From: Mycobacterium sp. HUMS_12744610
GTDB taxonomy: Bacteria > Actinomycetota > Actinomycetes > Mycobacteriales > Mycobacteriaceae
Assembly: GCF_041206865.1 (NCBI RefSeq)
Contig: NZ_JBGEDP010000001.1
Span: 5,642,001 to 5,706,000 of the forward strand
DNA: 64,000 bases
Reading direction: 5' to 3'
Position 1 is the first letter of the stretch; each line of letters opens with the position of its first letter. Under the pieces are notes generated by a model. The model ran no database searches. It worked only from the letters and a program-made list of their open reading frames with translations, and was not told the DNA's origin. The position numbers were made by a program, and so were the translations under genes. Positions 53,989-62,485 of the stretch are shown here, piece by piece.

Positions 53989-55986
53989 TCAGCGTCGCAG
54001 TGAAATGCGCCCGCTGCGCACCACGATGACCGCGGCACCGACGACGGCCACGGCAAGCCACGCTCCGCCGAACCACCACAGCCAGCCCAGGTCGGAGTTG
54101 CTTCCCGGTGTCGCACCCGCAGCAACCACGTTCCTGGGGTCGACGGTCACAGGGTCATGGCCGGGTACGGACACCACCGCGACACCCCTGATACCCGACC
54201 AGTGCTTCCTGTCGCTGCCGAGCCACCGGAGGAGTTCGTCGAGCTGCGCGGGCGCGCCGTTGGATGTCGCGACCAGCAACGACCGGCCACGGTCGAAGAC
54301 CGCTTGCAGGGAGCCGAACTGGATTGTCGGGTCCAGCGAGAGCGTGGTCGGCTTGCCGTCGGTCCCGAAGGCGTTGAGGGTGATCGGCCCGCTGGACCCC
54401 GCGGACACCGGTAGCACGACGTCGGGATGCTTCCATCCGTCCGCGGCGATCACCACGGCGGGATCGGAGGATTCGAGCGCCTTTTTCGGTGTCGTCACGA
54501 CGGTGTCGATCGGGATCGAGCTGATGCGCTGCAGACCCACCATGATGTCGGCGGCACGCGCGGTGTCACTGAAGGCGCGTGGCTCGATGCCCACCTGCAC
54601 CTTGGGCAAGAGCGCCTGCGGTACAGAACGCAGGCCGTCGGGCACCGGTGGCTTGGCCGGTCTGCTCTGCACGACGGTGTCGCCATCGATGGTCAAGGTG
54701 AGGGCCCGGTCTCCGGCGCCGACGATGGAGAAGTCGCCGCAACGTCCTGCGTTGGCAGCAAGATCCAATGTCACGTCAAGGGCGGTCCATCGCTGCAGCA
54801 GCCGATCCGGGACATCGATCCAGTTGTCGATAACACCATGACCGTCGGTGGGCCAATGGTCGATGGTCTCCTGTCCGATCGTCACGGCGATCTGGCCGCC
54901 CATGTCGGCCGGCGTCGGCGAGTAGGAACCCTGCAGGTGCACCCGGACCCCGTGGATGGACCTGCCAAATCGGGTCTGGTCCAACGGGATCGACACCTGT
55001 GGCCGCAGCGCCGTGGACGTGGCGAAGGGCATCCCCAATTCACGCAGCGTGGTGCTGTCGCCGGGCAGCCGGACGCTGGGCTTCAGCGATCGCACAGAAG
55101 CCCGCGAAGCAAGGGCGAGTCCGGACAGATCGCTGAACAGCAACGCCGCGTTCGATTCCTCGGTCGGCCCCAGAGTGCCCGAGATCAACAGCCACGGCAC
55201 ACCGGTCGCACCCTGCAGGGAAAGCCCGTTGTCCGGTCCCTCTTTGACGACAATCTGCCGCTCCTGCGGTCGCGGCGGCGTCGGCGGCGCCGCCTGTCCG
55301 TCGCCCAGCGAGGCCATGACGATGTCGGGATCCTGCTGGCCGTAGTGCGCGGCCAAGGAGGTGGCGAGTTGAATCGCCGTGTCGGATTCCGCGGGCGAAG
55401 GCGACTGTGGCACGAAGATGGTGATTTTGCGCAGCACCGGGGGCAAGAATTGGGCCACGGTGATGGGCGGTTGCTCGACCCCGGTGTAGCTGATCGATGC
55501 ACGGACAAGACGCAAAGGGCTCCACGGGTAGACGCAAAACCCTTCTTCGGGGACGAGATAGGCGCGCACCGACAACGTCATCCAGTCGTCGACCACTTCT
55601 GCCCCGGTCAGCGGTATGACGATCGGCGCCTGATCGGCGGTGGGCAGATTCATCCTCACGATTTCGCGATCGTCCTGGGCGACGGAGATGATTCCCGAGC
55701 GAAAATTGACCGGCGGCTCGACGGTCGCATTCAATGCGGCGGGCGTCAATCCGTGCGGGACCGGCACGCTCAACTGCATTACGCCGTCTAATCCGTAGAA
55801 GACCATGTCTGAGTCAAACCCCAGATCCTTCAACGACAGAGTCAACCTGGCGGTCGTGTCGGTTTCAGCAGGCTCGGTCGTCGTACCCGGTTCGTCGGGT
55901 TCGGCCCACGATGGCGGCGCACTCAGGGCCAGGAATCCGATCACACCGGCCAGTGCAATCGCTCTGCCCAGTGACTTCGGCATCAT
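53989..55986 (-). CDS. BcsB-like secreted, membrane-anchored carbohydrate-binding protein
   Basis: About 665 residues. A signal peptide (MMPKSLGRAIALAGVIGFLA, cleavage near PSWA-EP), a long extracytoplasmic part, and one C-terminal transmembrane helix (WLWWFGGAWLAVAVVGAAVI) with a basic tail. The extracytoplasmic part resembles BcsB of bacterial cellulose synthase: carbohydrate-binding-like domains alternate with flavodoxin-like ones (LKDLGFDSDMVFYGLDG at the start; MTLSVRAYLVPEEGFC; VHLQGSYSPTPADMGGQIAV). BcsB normally guides cellulose through BcsA, but no BcsA-type synthase lies in the window. Start 55986 was chosen for the compact signal peptide; ATG 56004 is possible. Confidence 0.75.
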   Translation of the reverse strand: MMPKSLGRAIALAGVIGFLALSAPPSWAEPDEPGTTTEPAETDTTARLTLSLKDLGFDSDMVFYGLDGVMQLSVPVPHGLTPAALNATVEPPVNFRSGIISVAQDDREIVRMNLPTADQAPIVIPLTGAEVVDDWMTLSVRAYLVPEEGFCVYPWSPLRLVRASISYTGVEQPPITVAQFLPPVLRKITIFVPQSPSPAESDTAIQLATSLAAHYGQQDPDIVMASLGDGQAAPPTPPRPQERQIVVKEGPDNGLSLQGATGVPWLLISGTLGPTEESNAALLFSDLSGLALASRASVRSLKPSVRLPGDSTTLRELGMPFATSTALRPQVSIPLDQTRFGRSIHGVRVHLQGSYSPTPADMGGQIAVTIGQETIDHWPTDGHGVIDNWIDVPDRLLQRWTALDVTLDLAANAGRCGDFSIVGAGDRALTLTIDGDTVVQSRPAKPPVPDGLRSVPQALLPKVQVGIEPRAFSDTARAADIMVGLQRISSIPIDTVVTTPKKALESSDPAVVIAADGWKHPDVVLPVSAGSSGPITLNAFGTDGKPTTLSLDPTIQFGSLQAVFDRGRSLLVATSNGAPAQLDELLRWLGSDRKHWSGIRGVAVVSVPGHDPVTVDPRNVVAAGATPGSNSDLGWLWWFGGAWLAVAVVGAAVIVVRSGRISLRR

Positions 55987-56434
55987 CACCCGATCAGTAT
56001 GCATTGCTCATTGCACTTCAACCCAATTCATTGATGATTCCCTCTGCCCCGGGGTGCGAAAGTCGATCCGGCCGGGGTTCCCGCGATCGCGCCTCACCGC
56101 CGAAATGCCGACGTGAATTGGGCGAATTCAACGCACGAGGAAGGCGCCAGCCGGGTGAACGCAGATATCCGCCATGACCGTGGATCGGCGATCTTGTCGG
56201 CGTGGACCGATCCGGTCGTGGCGACCATGCCGTCGGCCGGATCGGCCCTCGCCCTGCGGGCCTTGAAGGTCCCGGAGGCGGCCGTGGCATGTGTTTGCTA
56301 GGGTCGCGACTGACGCCGGCCTCGCGGCCGGGGATTCCCCAGCGGGATGCAGCAGGTCGCCAGGAAGGACGCCGTCGGGTGCGCGAAGCACGGCCGCCGA
56401 GAGAGCGTCGTTCGCCGCGTGGGCCGGCTCGCGG
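55987..56434. other. Intergenic region between divergent BcsB-like and GT4 genes
   Basis: About 450 bases if the GT4 gene starts at 56435, or about 300 if it starts at ATG 56291. It should hold promoters for both. No clear operator, repeat or small gene was recognised. Confidence 0.5.
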
Positions 56435-57559
56435 GTGAAGGCACCGGCAGCGACACGGCAGCCGATCCGGGTGCTCACGATCGGCAACGCACCGGCCGGG
56501 CCCGACAGTCGCGGCGGCATGGCGACCGTGATGCGATTGATCATCGAGGACACCGACCCGCGGTTCCATATCCGCCACGTGACCACCTATGTCGACGCCT
56601 CCGCCGCGACGCGGCTGCGGACGGGCATCTCGGGCATGCTGAAGGCATCGGGGCTGCTGTTGTTCGGGTCCGTCGACGTCGTACACGTCCACTACTCGTG
56701 GCGCGGCAGCATCGTGCGCAAGTCCGTCCCGTTGTTCGTCGCGCGGCTGCGGGGCGTCCCGTCGATCGTCCACGGCCACACCTCGCATTTCTTCCCGTGG
56801 CTCGACGGCCTGCCGCCGCCGCTGCGACGCGCCGTGCGGGCGGCGCTGCGCGCCGACTATTCGGTGGTGCTCGCCAGATCCCACATCGAGAAGTCCTGCA
56901 CGCGGCTGGGATTCGACGAATCCCACACCAGGCTGCTCTACAACCCGGTGGTCATGCCTGCCGCCACGCCGTCGCCGCGTTCGGGTCAGCCGGTGCGAGT
57001 GGTGTCGCTGGGCAGACTGGGCACCAACAAGGGAACCTACGACCTTGTCCGCGCGGTCGGCATGCTGCGCGACGACATCCGGGCCAACGTGCGGATCACG
57101 TTGGCCGGCGACGGGGATGTGGACCAGGTGCGCGCATTGGTCGAGGCCAGCGGGCTGGAGGACATTCTCGCCGTCGTCGGCTGGGTCGACTCCGCCGAGC
57201 GGGACCGACTGCTGGCCGAGTCGGCGATCTTTGTCCTGCCCAGCTACAGCGAGGGACTGCCGATGGCGGTGCTGGAGGCCATGGCCAACGGGGTGGCGCC
57301 GGTGACCACCGCGGTGGGCGCGATACCCGAGGTGGTCACCGACGGGGTGAACGGCGTGCTGGTCAGTCCCGGCGATCCCGTCCAACTCGCGGCCGCGCTG
57401 CAGTCGCTCGTCGCCGATGCCGAACTGCGCAACCGCCTGGCCGCCGCCGCGCACGCGCGCGCCGGCGAGTTCGACGTCGCCCACTGGCGGGCGGCGCTGC
57501 ACGACCTGTGGCTCACCGCCGCACGCCAGGGGGCCGGGGGGCCCGGCGCGCGGCGGTGA
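56435..57559 (+). CDS. GT4-family glycosyltransferase
   Basis: A 374-residue GT-B enzyme. The acceptor domain has IGNAPAGPDSRGGMATVMRL, with the glycine-rich loop, and DVVHVHYSWRGSIVRK. The donor domain has VSLGRLGTNKGTYDLVRAVG, AGDGDVDQVRALVE and the E-x7-E motif PSYSEGLPMAVLEAMANGVA. GTG 56435 is chosen because the conserved part starts about 10 residues later; ATG 56291 would add 48 low-quality residues. Its 3' end overlaps the convergent deacetylase by 47 bases. Confidence 0.88.
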   Translation: MKAPAATRQPIRVLTIGNAPAGPDSRGGMATVMRLIIEDTDPRFHIRHVTTYVDASAATRLRTGISGMLKASGLLLFGSVDVVHVHYSWRGSIVRKSVPLFVARLRGVPSIVHGHTSHFFPWLDGLPPPLRRAVRAALRADYSVVLARSHIEKSCTRLGFDESHTRLLYNPVVMPAATPSPRSGQPVRVVSLGRLGTNKGTYDLVRAVGMLRDDIRANVRITLAGDGDVDQVRALVEASGLEDILAVVGWVDSAERDRLLAESAIFVLPSYSEGLPMAVLEAMANGVAPVTTAVGAIPEVVTDGVNGVLVSPGDPVQLAAALQSLVADAELRNRLAAAAHARAGEFDVAHWRAALHDLWLTAARQGAGGPGARR

Positions 57560-58610
57560 TCCCGCGGCCGCCGCCGTAGCGGCGCGGCAGCCCCCCGGAG
57601 ACCATGAGCCGGAAGTAGGCGAACGACGAATCGCTGCCCACTGCCAACCGCGGCAGCGCCAGCGGGTCACAGTGCGCATCGGCGAATCCGGGGGCGGTCG
57701 ACAACGCCCAACGCACGCCGCGGCCACGCAGGACATCCTTGGCGCGCTCGTCGAAATCATGCGGGCGGCCGTTGGGATACGCGAAAATCGTGGGCTTCGA
57801 CCCGGTCTCATGTTCGAGCACCGAGCATGAATCGATGATCTCGCGCTGGACGTCTTCGTCGCTGCAGCGCGCCAGAATCGGATGGGTCACGGTATGGGGA
57901 TGCAGTGTCACCAGGCCGTCGTTGATGATCTCGTGCGCTTCGTCCCAGGAGAGCATCTCGAACGGGCCCGGGTCACCGTCGCGGTAGCCCAGCACCGCGA
58001 GAATCTGCTGCAGCACCGCGATACGTCGCGCGTCGGCCAGGTCTTTGAGACGATCAACCGCGGCCGCGTAGACCCCGCCGCGGGCAGCGGTACCGCCGAG
58101 GGAACGTGTGCCCAGCCCCAGCGCGCTCAGGTCGACCTCGGTTGCGGTGGTGCGGGCGATGGCCAGCCAGAGCCGGTCGGCCCACAGGGTCTGGTCGCTG
58201 CCCATCGGACCCGTCGCCAGAAACACCGCCGCGGGAAGCGCCAAATCCCGTAACACCGGAACCGCGTTTCTCGCCAGATTGCGGGTGCCGTCGTCGAACG
58301 TGATGGCCAGGGCGCGCGGCGGCAACGTCCCCGCCGCTAGCCGATCCAGGGCCTCGGCGAGCTGCAGGACGGTGAAATGCGCGCGGAGATAATGCAGTTG
58401 ACGGCGAAAAAGCGCCGAGCCGAGCACATGCCAGCAGGGCGGCGACAGTGGTTCTTGTTCGACACCGTGGAACATCACGATCAGGAGCCGGTCGCGGTGG
58501 CGCCGCCGCGCGAATGCCGGAACCCCGAGGGCACACAGCAGTCCGGCCGCGACGTTTTTCGTCCACGTGCGGATCGCGGCCGGCGCAAACTCCCTGAGCC
58601 CTGCCATCAT
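57513..58610 (-). CDS. Polysaccharide deacetylase (NodB/CE4 family)
   Basis: A 365-residue CE4 protein. NodB motif 1 is LAITFDDGTRNLARNAVPVL with the Asp pair, motif 2 is LHPHTVTHPILA with the zinc histidines, and motif 3 includes YPNGRPHDFDERA. An N-terminal hydrophobic stretch (VAAGLLCALGVPAF) may anchor it. It probably removes N- or O-acetyl groups from the polymer or an intermediate. The start is ATG 58610 (or 58607). Confidence 0.88.
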   Translation of the reverse strand: MMAGLREFAPAAIRTWTKNVAAGLLCALGVPAFARRRHRDRLLIVMFHGVEQEPLSPPCWHVLGSALFRRQLHYLRAHFTVLQLAEALDRLAAGTLPPRALAITFDDGTRNLARNAVPVLRDLALPAAVFLATGPMGSDQTLWADRLWLAIARTTATEVDLSALGLGTRSLGGTAARGGVYAAAVDRLKDLADARRIAVLQQILAVLGYRDGDPGPFEMLSWDEAHEIINDGLVTLHPHTVTHPILARCSDEDVQREIIDSCSVLEHETGSKPTIFAYPNGRPHDFDERAKDVLRGRGVRWALSTAPGFADAHCDPLALPRLAVGSDSSFAYFRLMVSGGLPRRYGGGRGITAARRAPRPPGVRR

Positions 58611-58971
58611 CTGTGAGACCCTAACGCGACGCCGAGCCTGACTTGAAGACCGATGCCCGTACCGCCGGCGGCCCGGCGCGATGATGCAGGCCGACAACAG
58701 ATCCCGGCTGCAGGGACGCCGGTCCGATCCGGCCGATGCGTCCCAGGCCGCGACGTGCCGCGGCGGGCCGCGAACCGGTGCAGCCATCATCACCACATGC
58801 GCGACAAACCGTGGATACGGTCTAAGGTGGCGACGTGGCCAGCCCGAGCGCTGAACGGCTCCCCGAAACCCGTCGATCGTTCGACGGGACCGCGACGCGT
58901 GGCCGCCACTGCTACCACGGATTTCAGGCCGAGGTTGCGGCCGGCCGGTGCGAGCACCTGACGGTGATCGG
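58611..58971. other. Intergenic region between divergent deacetylase and FkbM genes
   Basis: About 360 bases. Open frames here are Arg/Pro-rich and show no protein-like conservation pattern. Probably promoter DNA for both neighbours; no specific motif recognised. Confidence 0.5.
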
Positions 58972-59916
58972 GTGAGCGGGCCACTGCGGGACATCCTGTG
59001 CCCGGCGCGTCTGACACACATCGTGGATGTCGGGGCGAGCCGGAGCTGCGGCGACTGGCCCTACACGCCGATGCTCGAAGCGGGTTTGTGTCATGTGACA
59101 GGCTTCGAGCCGGCGCGCGAGGCGTTGCTCGCCCTGCAAAAAGCGTGTGGGCCCAACGAGTCCTACCTTCCTTACGCTCTGGGTGACGGCACCACGCAGA
59201 CCCTGAAGGTTTGTCCGGCTCCGGGCGGGATGACCAGCTTGCTCGAACCCGATCTGACAGCGCAAGGACTTTTCACCCTCTTCGATCCGTTCGGCGTGGT
59301 GGTCGATCGCGTCCCGGTCGACACGCACCGGCTTGACGACATCGATGAAATCGAGCATCTCGATCTGCTGAAGATCGACATCCAGGGAAGCGAGCTTTCC
59401 GTCTTCGAAAACGGCCGGAACAAGCTGGCCGGGGCGGTGGCAATTCAGACCGAGGTGTCGTTCATCACGTTGTATCAAAACCAGCCCTCATTCGGCGAGG
59501 TCGATGTGGAGTTGCGGCGTCAGGGGTTCCTACCGCACTGCATTGCCGGGGACGTGAAGAAATGGATGATCGGCGACTTCGCTGTCGGCGGAAATCCCGA
59601 GCGGGCGCTGAATCAGATCCTGGAAGCCGATATCGTCTATGTGCGCGATTTCTTCCGTCCAGACGGGATCTCCGACGAGCAATTGAAGCATTTGGCGCTG
59701 ATAGGGCACCACTGCTACGGGTCCTACGACTTGGCATTTCGCTGTCTGCAATTGCTGGAGGAACGAAACGCGGTGCCGGCACGCGGCGCGCAACGTTATC
59801 TGAAAAGCTGCAAGAGTTCCTTACGGGGCAAAAGAGCGCGCTGGTGGGCGGAGTACAACGTGGCACGCCTGAAACAGCGCGGACAAAAATGGGTGAGGTC
59901 GGCGGCGCCGAGTTAG
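58972..59916 (+). CDS. FkbM-family methyltransferase
   Basis: A 314-residue SAM-dependent methyltransferase of the FkbM type. IVDVGASRSCGDWPYTPMLE forms motif I, GFEPAREALLALQKACG contains the acidic residue, and LDLLKIDIQGSELSVFENGR is the FkbM signature. These enzymes O-methylate sugars in many exopolysaccharide and O-antigen loci. GTG 58972 was chosen; GTG 58948 would add eight residues. The Lys/Arg-rich C-terminus (LKSCKSSLRGKRARWWAEYN) is beyond the core fold. Confidence 0.88.
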   Translation: MSGPLRDILCPARLTHIVDVGASRSCGDWPYTPMLEAGLCHVTGFEPAREALLALQKACGPNESYLPYALGDGTTQTLKVCPAPGGMTSLLEPDLTAQGLFTLFDPFGVVVDRVPVDTHRLDDIDEIEHLDLLKIDIQGSELSVFENGRNKLAGAVAIQTEVSFITLYQNQPSFGEVDVELRRQGFLPHCIAGDVKKWMIGDFAVGGNPERALNQILEADIVYVRDFFRPDGISDEQLKHLALIGHHCYGSYDLAFRCLQLLEERNAVPARGAQRYLKSCKSSLRGKRARWWAEYNVARLKQRGQKWVRSAAPS

Positions 59917-60016
59917 CAAACCGGCGGGAGTGGCGCCCCGGCAGTTGATGCCGCGCAGCTGTCTACGGTCGCCACGATCGGGCCGCCGGGTGCACCGGGA
60001 ACGCTACAGTGACCTG

Positions 60017-60973
60017 GTGCTCAGCCTCGAGACGATGGTCGCCGAGGGCCTCTTCATCTGCCCACGCTGCGCCGGCCCGGTGCGCCCCGCCGATGGATCA
60101 TGGCGTTGCTCGAACGCGTCCTGCCGATACGCCGAGGAGCCCTTTCCCGTGGTTTCGGGCGTACCGGCACTAGTCGACTTCGACCGCAGCGTGCTCGACG
60201 TCGACAAGTTGCGGGCTTCGGGGGGCGCATCGCCGATCCGCCGGACCGGGTTCCACCGCGTGCTGAATCGACTGCTCCATCCGGCCAACACCACCGCGTC
60301 CGCCAGCGTCGCCCGCATGCTGCGCCTGCTCGGGGCCGATGATGACGCGGCGCGGCGAAGACCCCGAATTCTCGTGATCGGGGGCGGTACCCGGGGCGAC
60401 GGCCTGGCGGCACTGTATGCCGAGCCGGCGGTCGATCTCATCGCCTTCGACATCTACTTCAGCCCCGCGGTGCAATTCGTCGGAGACGGTCACGCGATCC
60501 CGCTGACCGACGGCTCCGTCGATGGCGTGGTCATCCAGGCCGTGCTTCAGCACATGCTGGAGCCCACGGTTGTGGTGAACGAGATCCACCGCGTTCTGCG
60601 CAGTGGCGGAATCGTCTACGCCGACTCGCCTTTTCTCCAGCAGGTGTGCGAAGGGCCGTACGACTTCACCCGTTTCACCGATAGCGGCCACCGGTACTTG
60701 TTCCGCAGCTTCGAGTGCGTCGACTCCGGCTGTGTGGCCGGAGCCGGCACGGCGTTGCGGTGGTCGCTCGACTATTTCGTGCGGGCGCTGACCCGATCGG
60801 TCCGGCTCGGCAGAGTCACGTCGCTGTGCTTTTTCTGGCTCAGCTTCGTCGACCGAATGCTCGACCCGGGACATTCCCTGGACGCGGCCAGCAGTGTTTT
60901 CTTCCTCGGCCGCAAGAGCGCCGCCCCGATCACGCCGACCCAGATCATCGGCTACTACCAGGGCCGAACGTGA
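60017..60973 (+). CDS. Methyltransferase with N-terminal zinc ribbon
   Basis: About 318 residues. The N-terminus has a Trm112-like zinc ribbon, FICPRCAGPV ... WRCSNASCRY, followed by PFPVVSGVPALVDF. The class I methyltransferase domain has ILVIGGGTRGDGLAALYAEP and DGSVDGVVIQAVLQHMLEP. Motif I is less canonical than usual (GGGTRG). GTG 60017 or ATG 60035 are possible starts. It follows the FkbM gene by about 100 bases on the same strand and probably acts in the same decoration step. Confidence 0.82.
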   Translation: MLSLETMVAEGLFICPRCAGPVRPADGSWRCSNASCRYAEEPFPVVSGVPALVDFDRSVLDVDKLRASGGASPIRRTGFHRVLNRLLHPANTTASASVARMLRLLGADDDAARRRPRILVIGGGTRGDGLAALYAEPAVDLIAFDIYFSPAVQFVGDGHAIPLTDGSVDGVVIQAVLQHMLEPTVVVNEIHRVLRSGGIVYADSPFLQQVCEGPYDFTRFTDSGHRYLFRSFECVDSGCVAGAGTALRWSLDYFVRALTRSVRLGRVTSLCFFWLSFVDRMLDPGHSLDAASSVFFLGRKSAAPITPTQIIGYYQGRT

Positions 60974-61018
60974 GGGCCTTCGGGGCCGCACCGGCGCCGA
61001 CGTCGCACACCGCCGAAG

Positions 61019-62485
61019 TCAGACGCGCGCAGCCGCATACGCCGGCGCCGGGTTGACACCGATCCGGGCCCCGTCCCGGCCCGTGCTTGCCATGCCGGCG
61101 AACGCCGTCGTCGCACCGAGAGCAAGGCCCAGCGCCAAGGCGTCGATCGGCATCTCCGGCAGCGGCCACACGGCCGATATCGCCAGGAGTGCGGCGCTGA
61201 CCGCGGCGCTGATCTTCGCCGGCGCGGACGCACGACGCAGCGCACGGATCAGCGGAGTGAGGGCGAACAGAGCGAACACCACCATGCCCACCGCCCCGGC
61301 TTTGACCCACCACCACAGGTAGAAATTGTGCGAGTAGGTGGGTTGGTACTTCGTGCTGAACTCGTCGTCTCCCGACGGCAGCTGATAAACGTAGCCCAAG
61401 CCGTGGCCGAACACGGGTGCCCGCGCGATCGCGCGGTTGAGGTTCCTGATTTCCTGCAGCCGGTCCAGAGTCGACGTGTCGACGGCGAGCGCGCCCGTCG
61501 AAACCCCGCCGAGCACCCGATGGTTGAACGCGGCGAACTGCTTTGCCAGCCATACTCCGCTCGACGAATCGCGCAGGACGAACAGTGTTGCTGCGACCGT
61601 CACCACTGCCACCAACGCGGTGATCACCGCAAGGGCGACCACCCGGCTCAGGCTCGACCATCTGAAGCTGGCGAGCAAGGCCACGATGGTGGCCACCGCC
61701 AAGGCGATCAACGTGTTTCGGCTGACCGACAGCAGCGTGATGATCAGCGCCGGAGGACCCAGTGCGAGAAACACCGCGGGCCTGATCTGCCCGACGACCG
61801 CGGCGGCGGCCAAACCGGCCAATACGGCGACGGCCGGAGATTGGGTGGCGACGATGATGCGGAGGGCATCGCCGGCGTCGGTCCCCGTCAGGTTTTCCGC
61901 CCGGCCGGCCAGTCGGACGGCATGCAACGAACTCACGACTGCCATGCCCGCGGAGAACCACAGGATCAAGACCATCGTGCGCACCACCCCCTTGACGTAC
62001 CCGCCGTACACGACCAGCAACGCCAAGATGTACCCGCCGACCATTTCGAGCAGGGTCGTCGATTCGAGCATGACGATGTCGGCGGCATGTCCGGTGACCA
62101 CACCGACGACGGTGAAGAACAGCACCGTCAACGTGAGCAGTCCGGGCAACAGGTAGTCGGCGAACCGCAGTTTCACCACCGGAAGCAGGTAGCAGATCGC
62201 CAGCAGCAGCGCCACCTGGTAGGCGTTGATCACGCCCGGGCCGACGACTTTGCCGACGTGTAAGCCCGCCGGCAGCGCCGCGAAAGCCCAGAACAATGCC
62301 ACCCCCACCATCGCCTCCCGTTTAGCCCAGTAGACGACCAGACTGAACATCGCTGCGATCAGCAGCGCTCCGTGGACGCTGTCGCGCACCGAGAACACCC
62401 CGACCAGGAAGCAGCCGAACAGGAAAAGCCCTAGCGCCAATCCAGCCACCGCGAGGCGGTAGCGACCCCCCATGTAGAGGATCAC
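61019..62485 (-). CDS. Wzy-like O-antigen polymerase/ligase family protein
   Basis: A 488-residue protein with about 12 transmembrane segments. The large periplasmic loop lies at about residues 310-390, and the segment TYSHNFYLWWWVKAGAVGMV matches the O-antigen ligase/polymerase signature with its conserved His. RVLGGVSTGALAVDTSTLDR and GHGLGYVYQLP are also in the expected loop. It should polymerise flipped repeat units, or transfer the finished chain. Its start overlaps the Wzz/kinase stop by 4 bases, linking polymerisation to length control. Confidence 0.88.
   Translation of the reverse strand: MILYMGGRYRLAVAGLALGLFLFGCFLVGVFSVRDSVHGALLIAAMFSLVVYWAKREAMVGVALFWAFAALPAGLHVGKVVGPGVINAYQVALLLAICYLLPVVKLRFADYLLPGLLTLTVLFFTVVGVVTGHAADIVMLESTTLLEMVGGYILALLVVYGGYVKGVVRTMVLILWFSAGMAVVSSLHAVRLAGRAENLTGTDAGDALRIIVATQSPAVAVLAGLAAAAVVGQIRPAVFLALGPPALIITLLSVSRNTLIALAVATIVALLASFRWSSLSRVVALAVITALVAVVTVAATLFVLRDSSSGVWLAKQFAAFNHRVLGGVSTGALAVDTSTLDRLQEIRNLNRAIARAPVFGHGLGYVYQLPSGDDEFSTKYQPTYSHNFYLWWWVKAGAVGMVVFALFALTPLIRALRRASAPAKISAAVSAALLAISAVWPLPEMPIDALALGLALGATTAFAGMASTGRDGARIGVNPAPAYAAARV

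Noticed and set aside
58653..58961. A 102-codon plus-strand frame between the deacetylase and FkbM genes
   Set aside because: Arg/Pro-rich with no protein-like pattern and no start signal.
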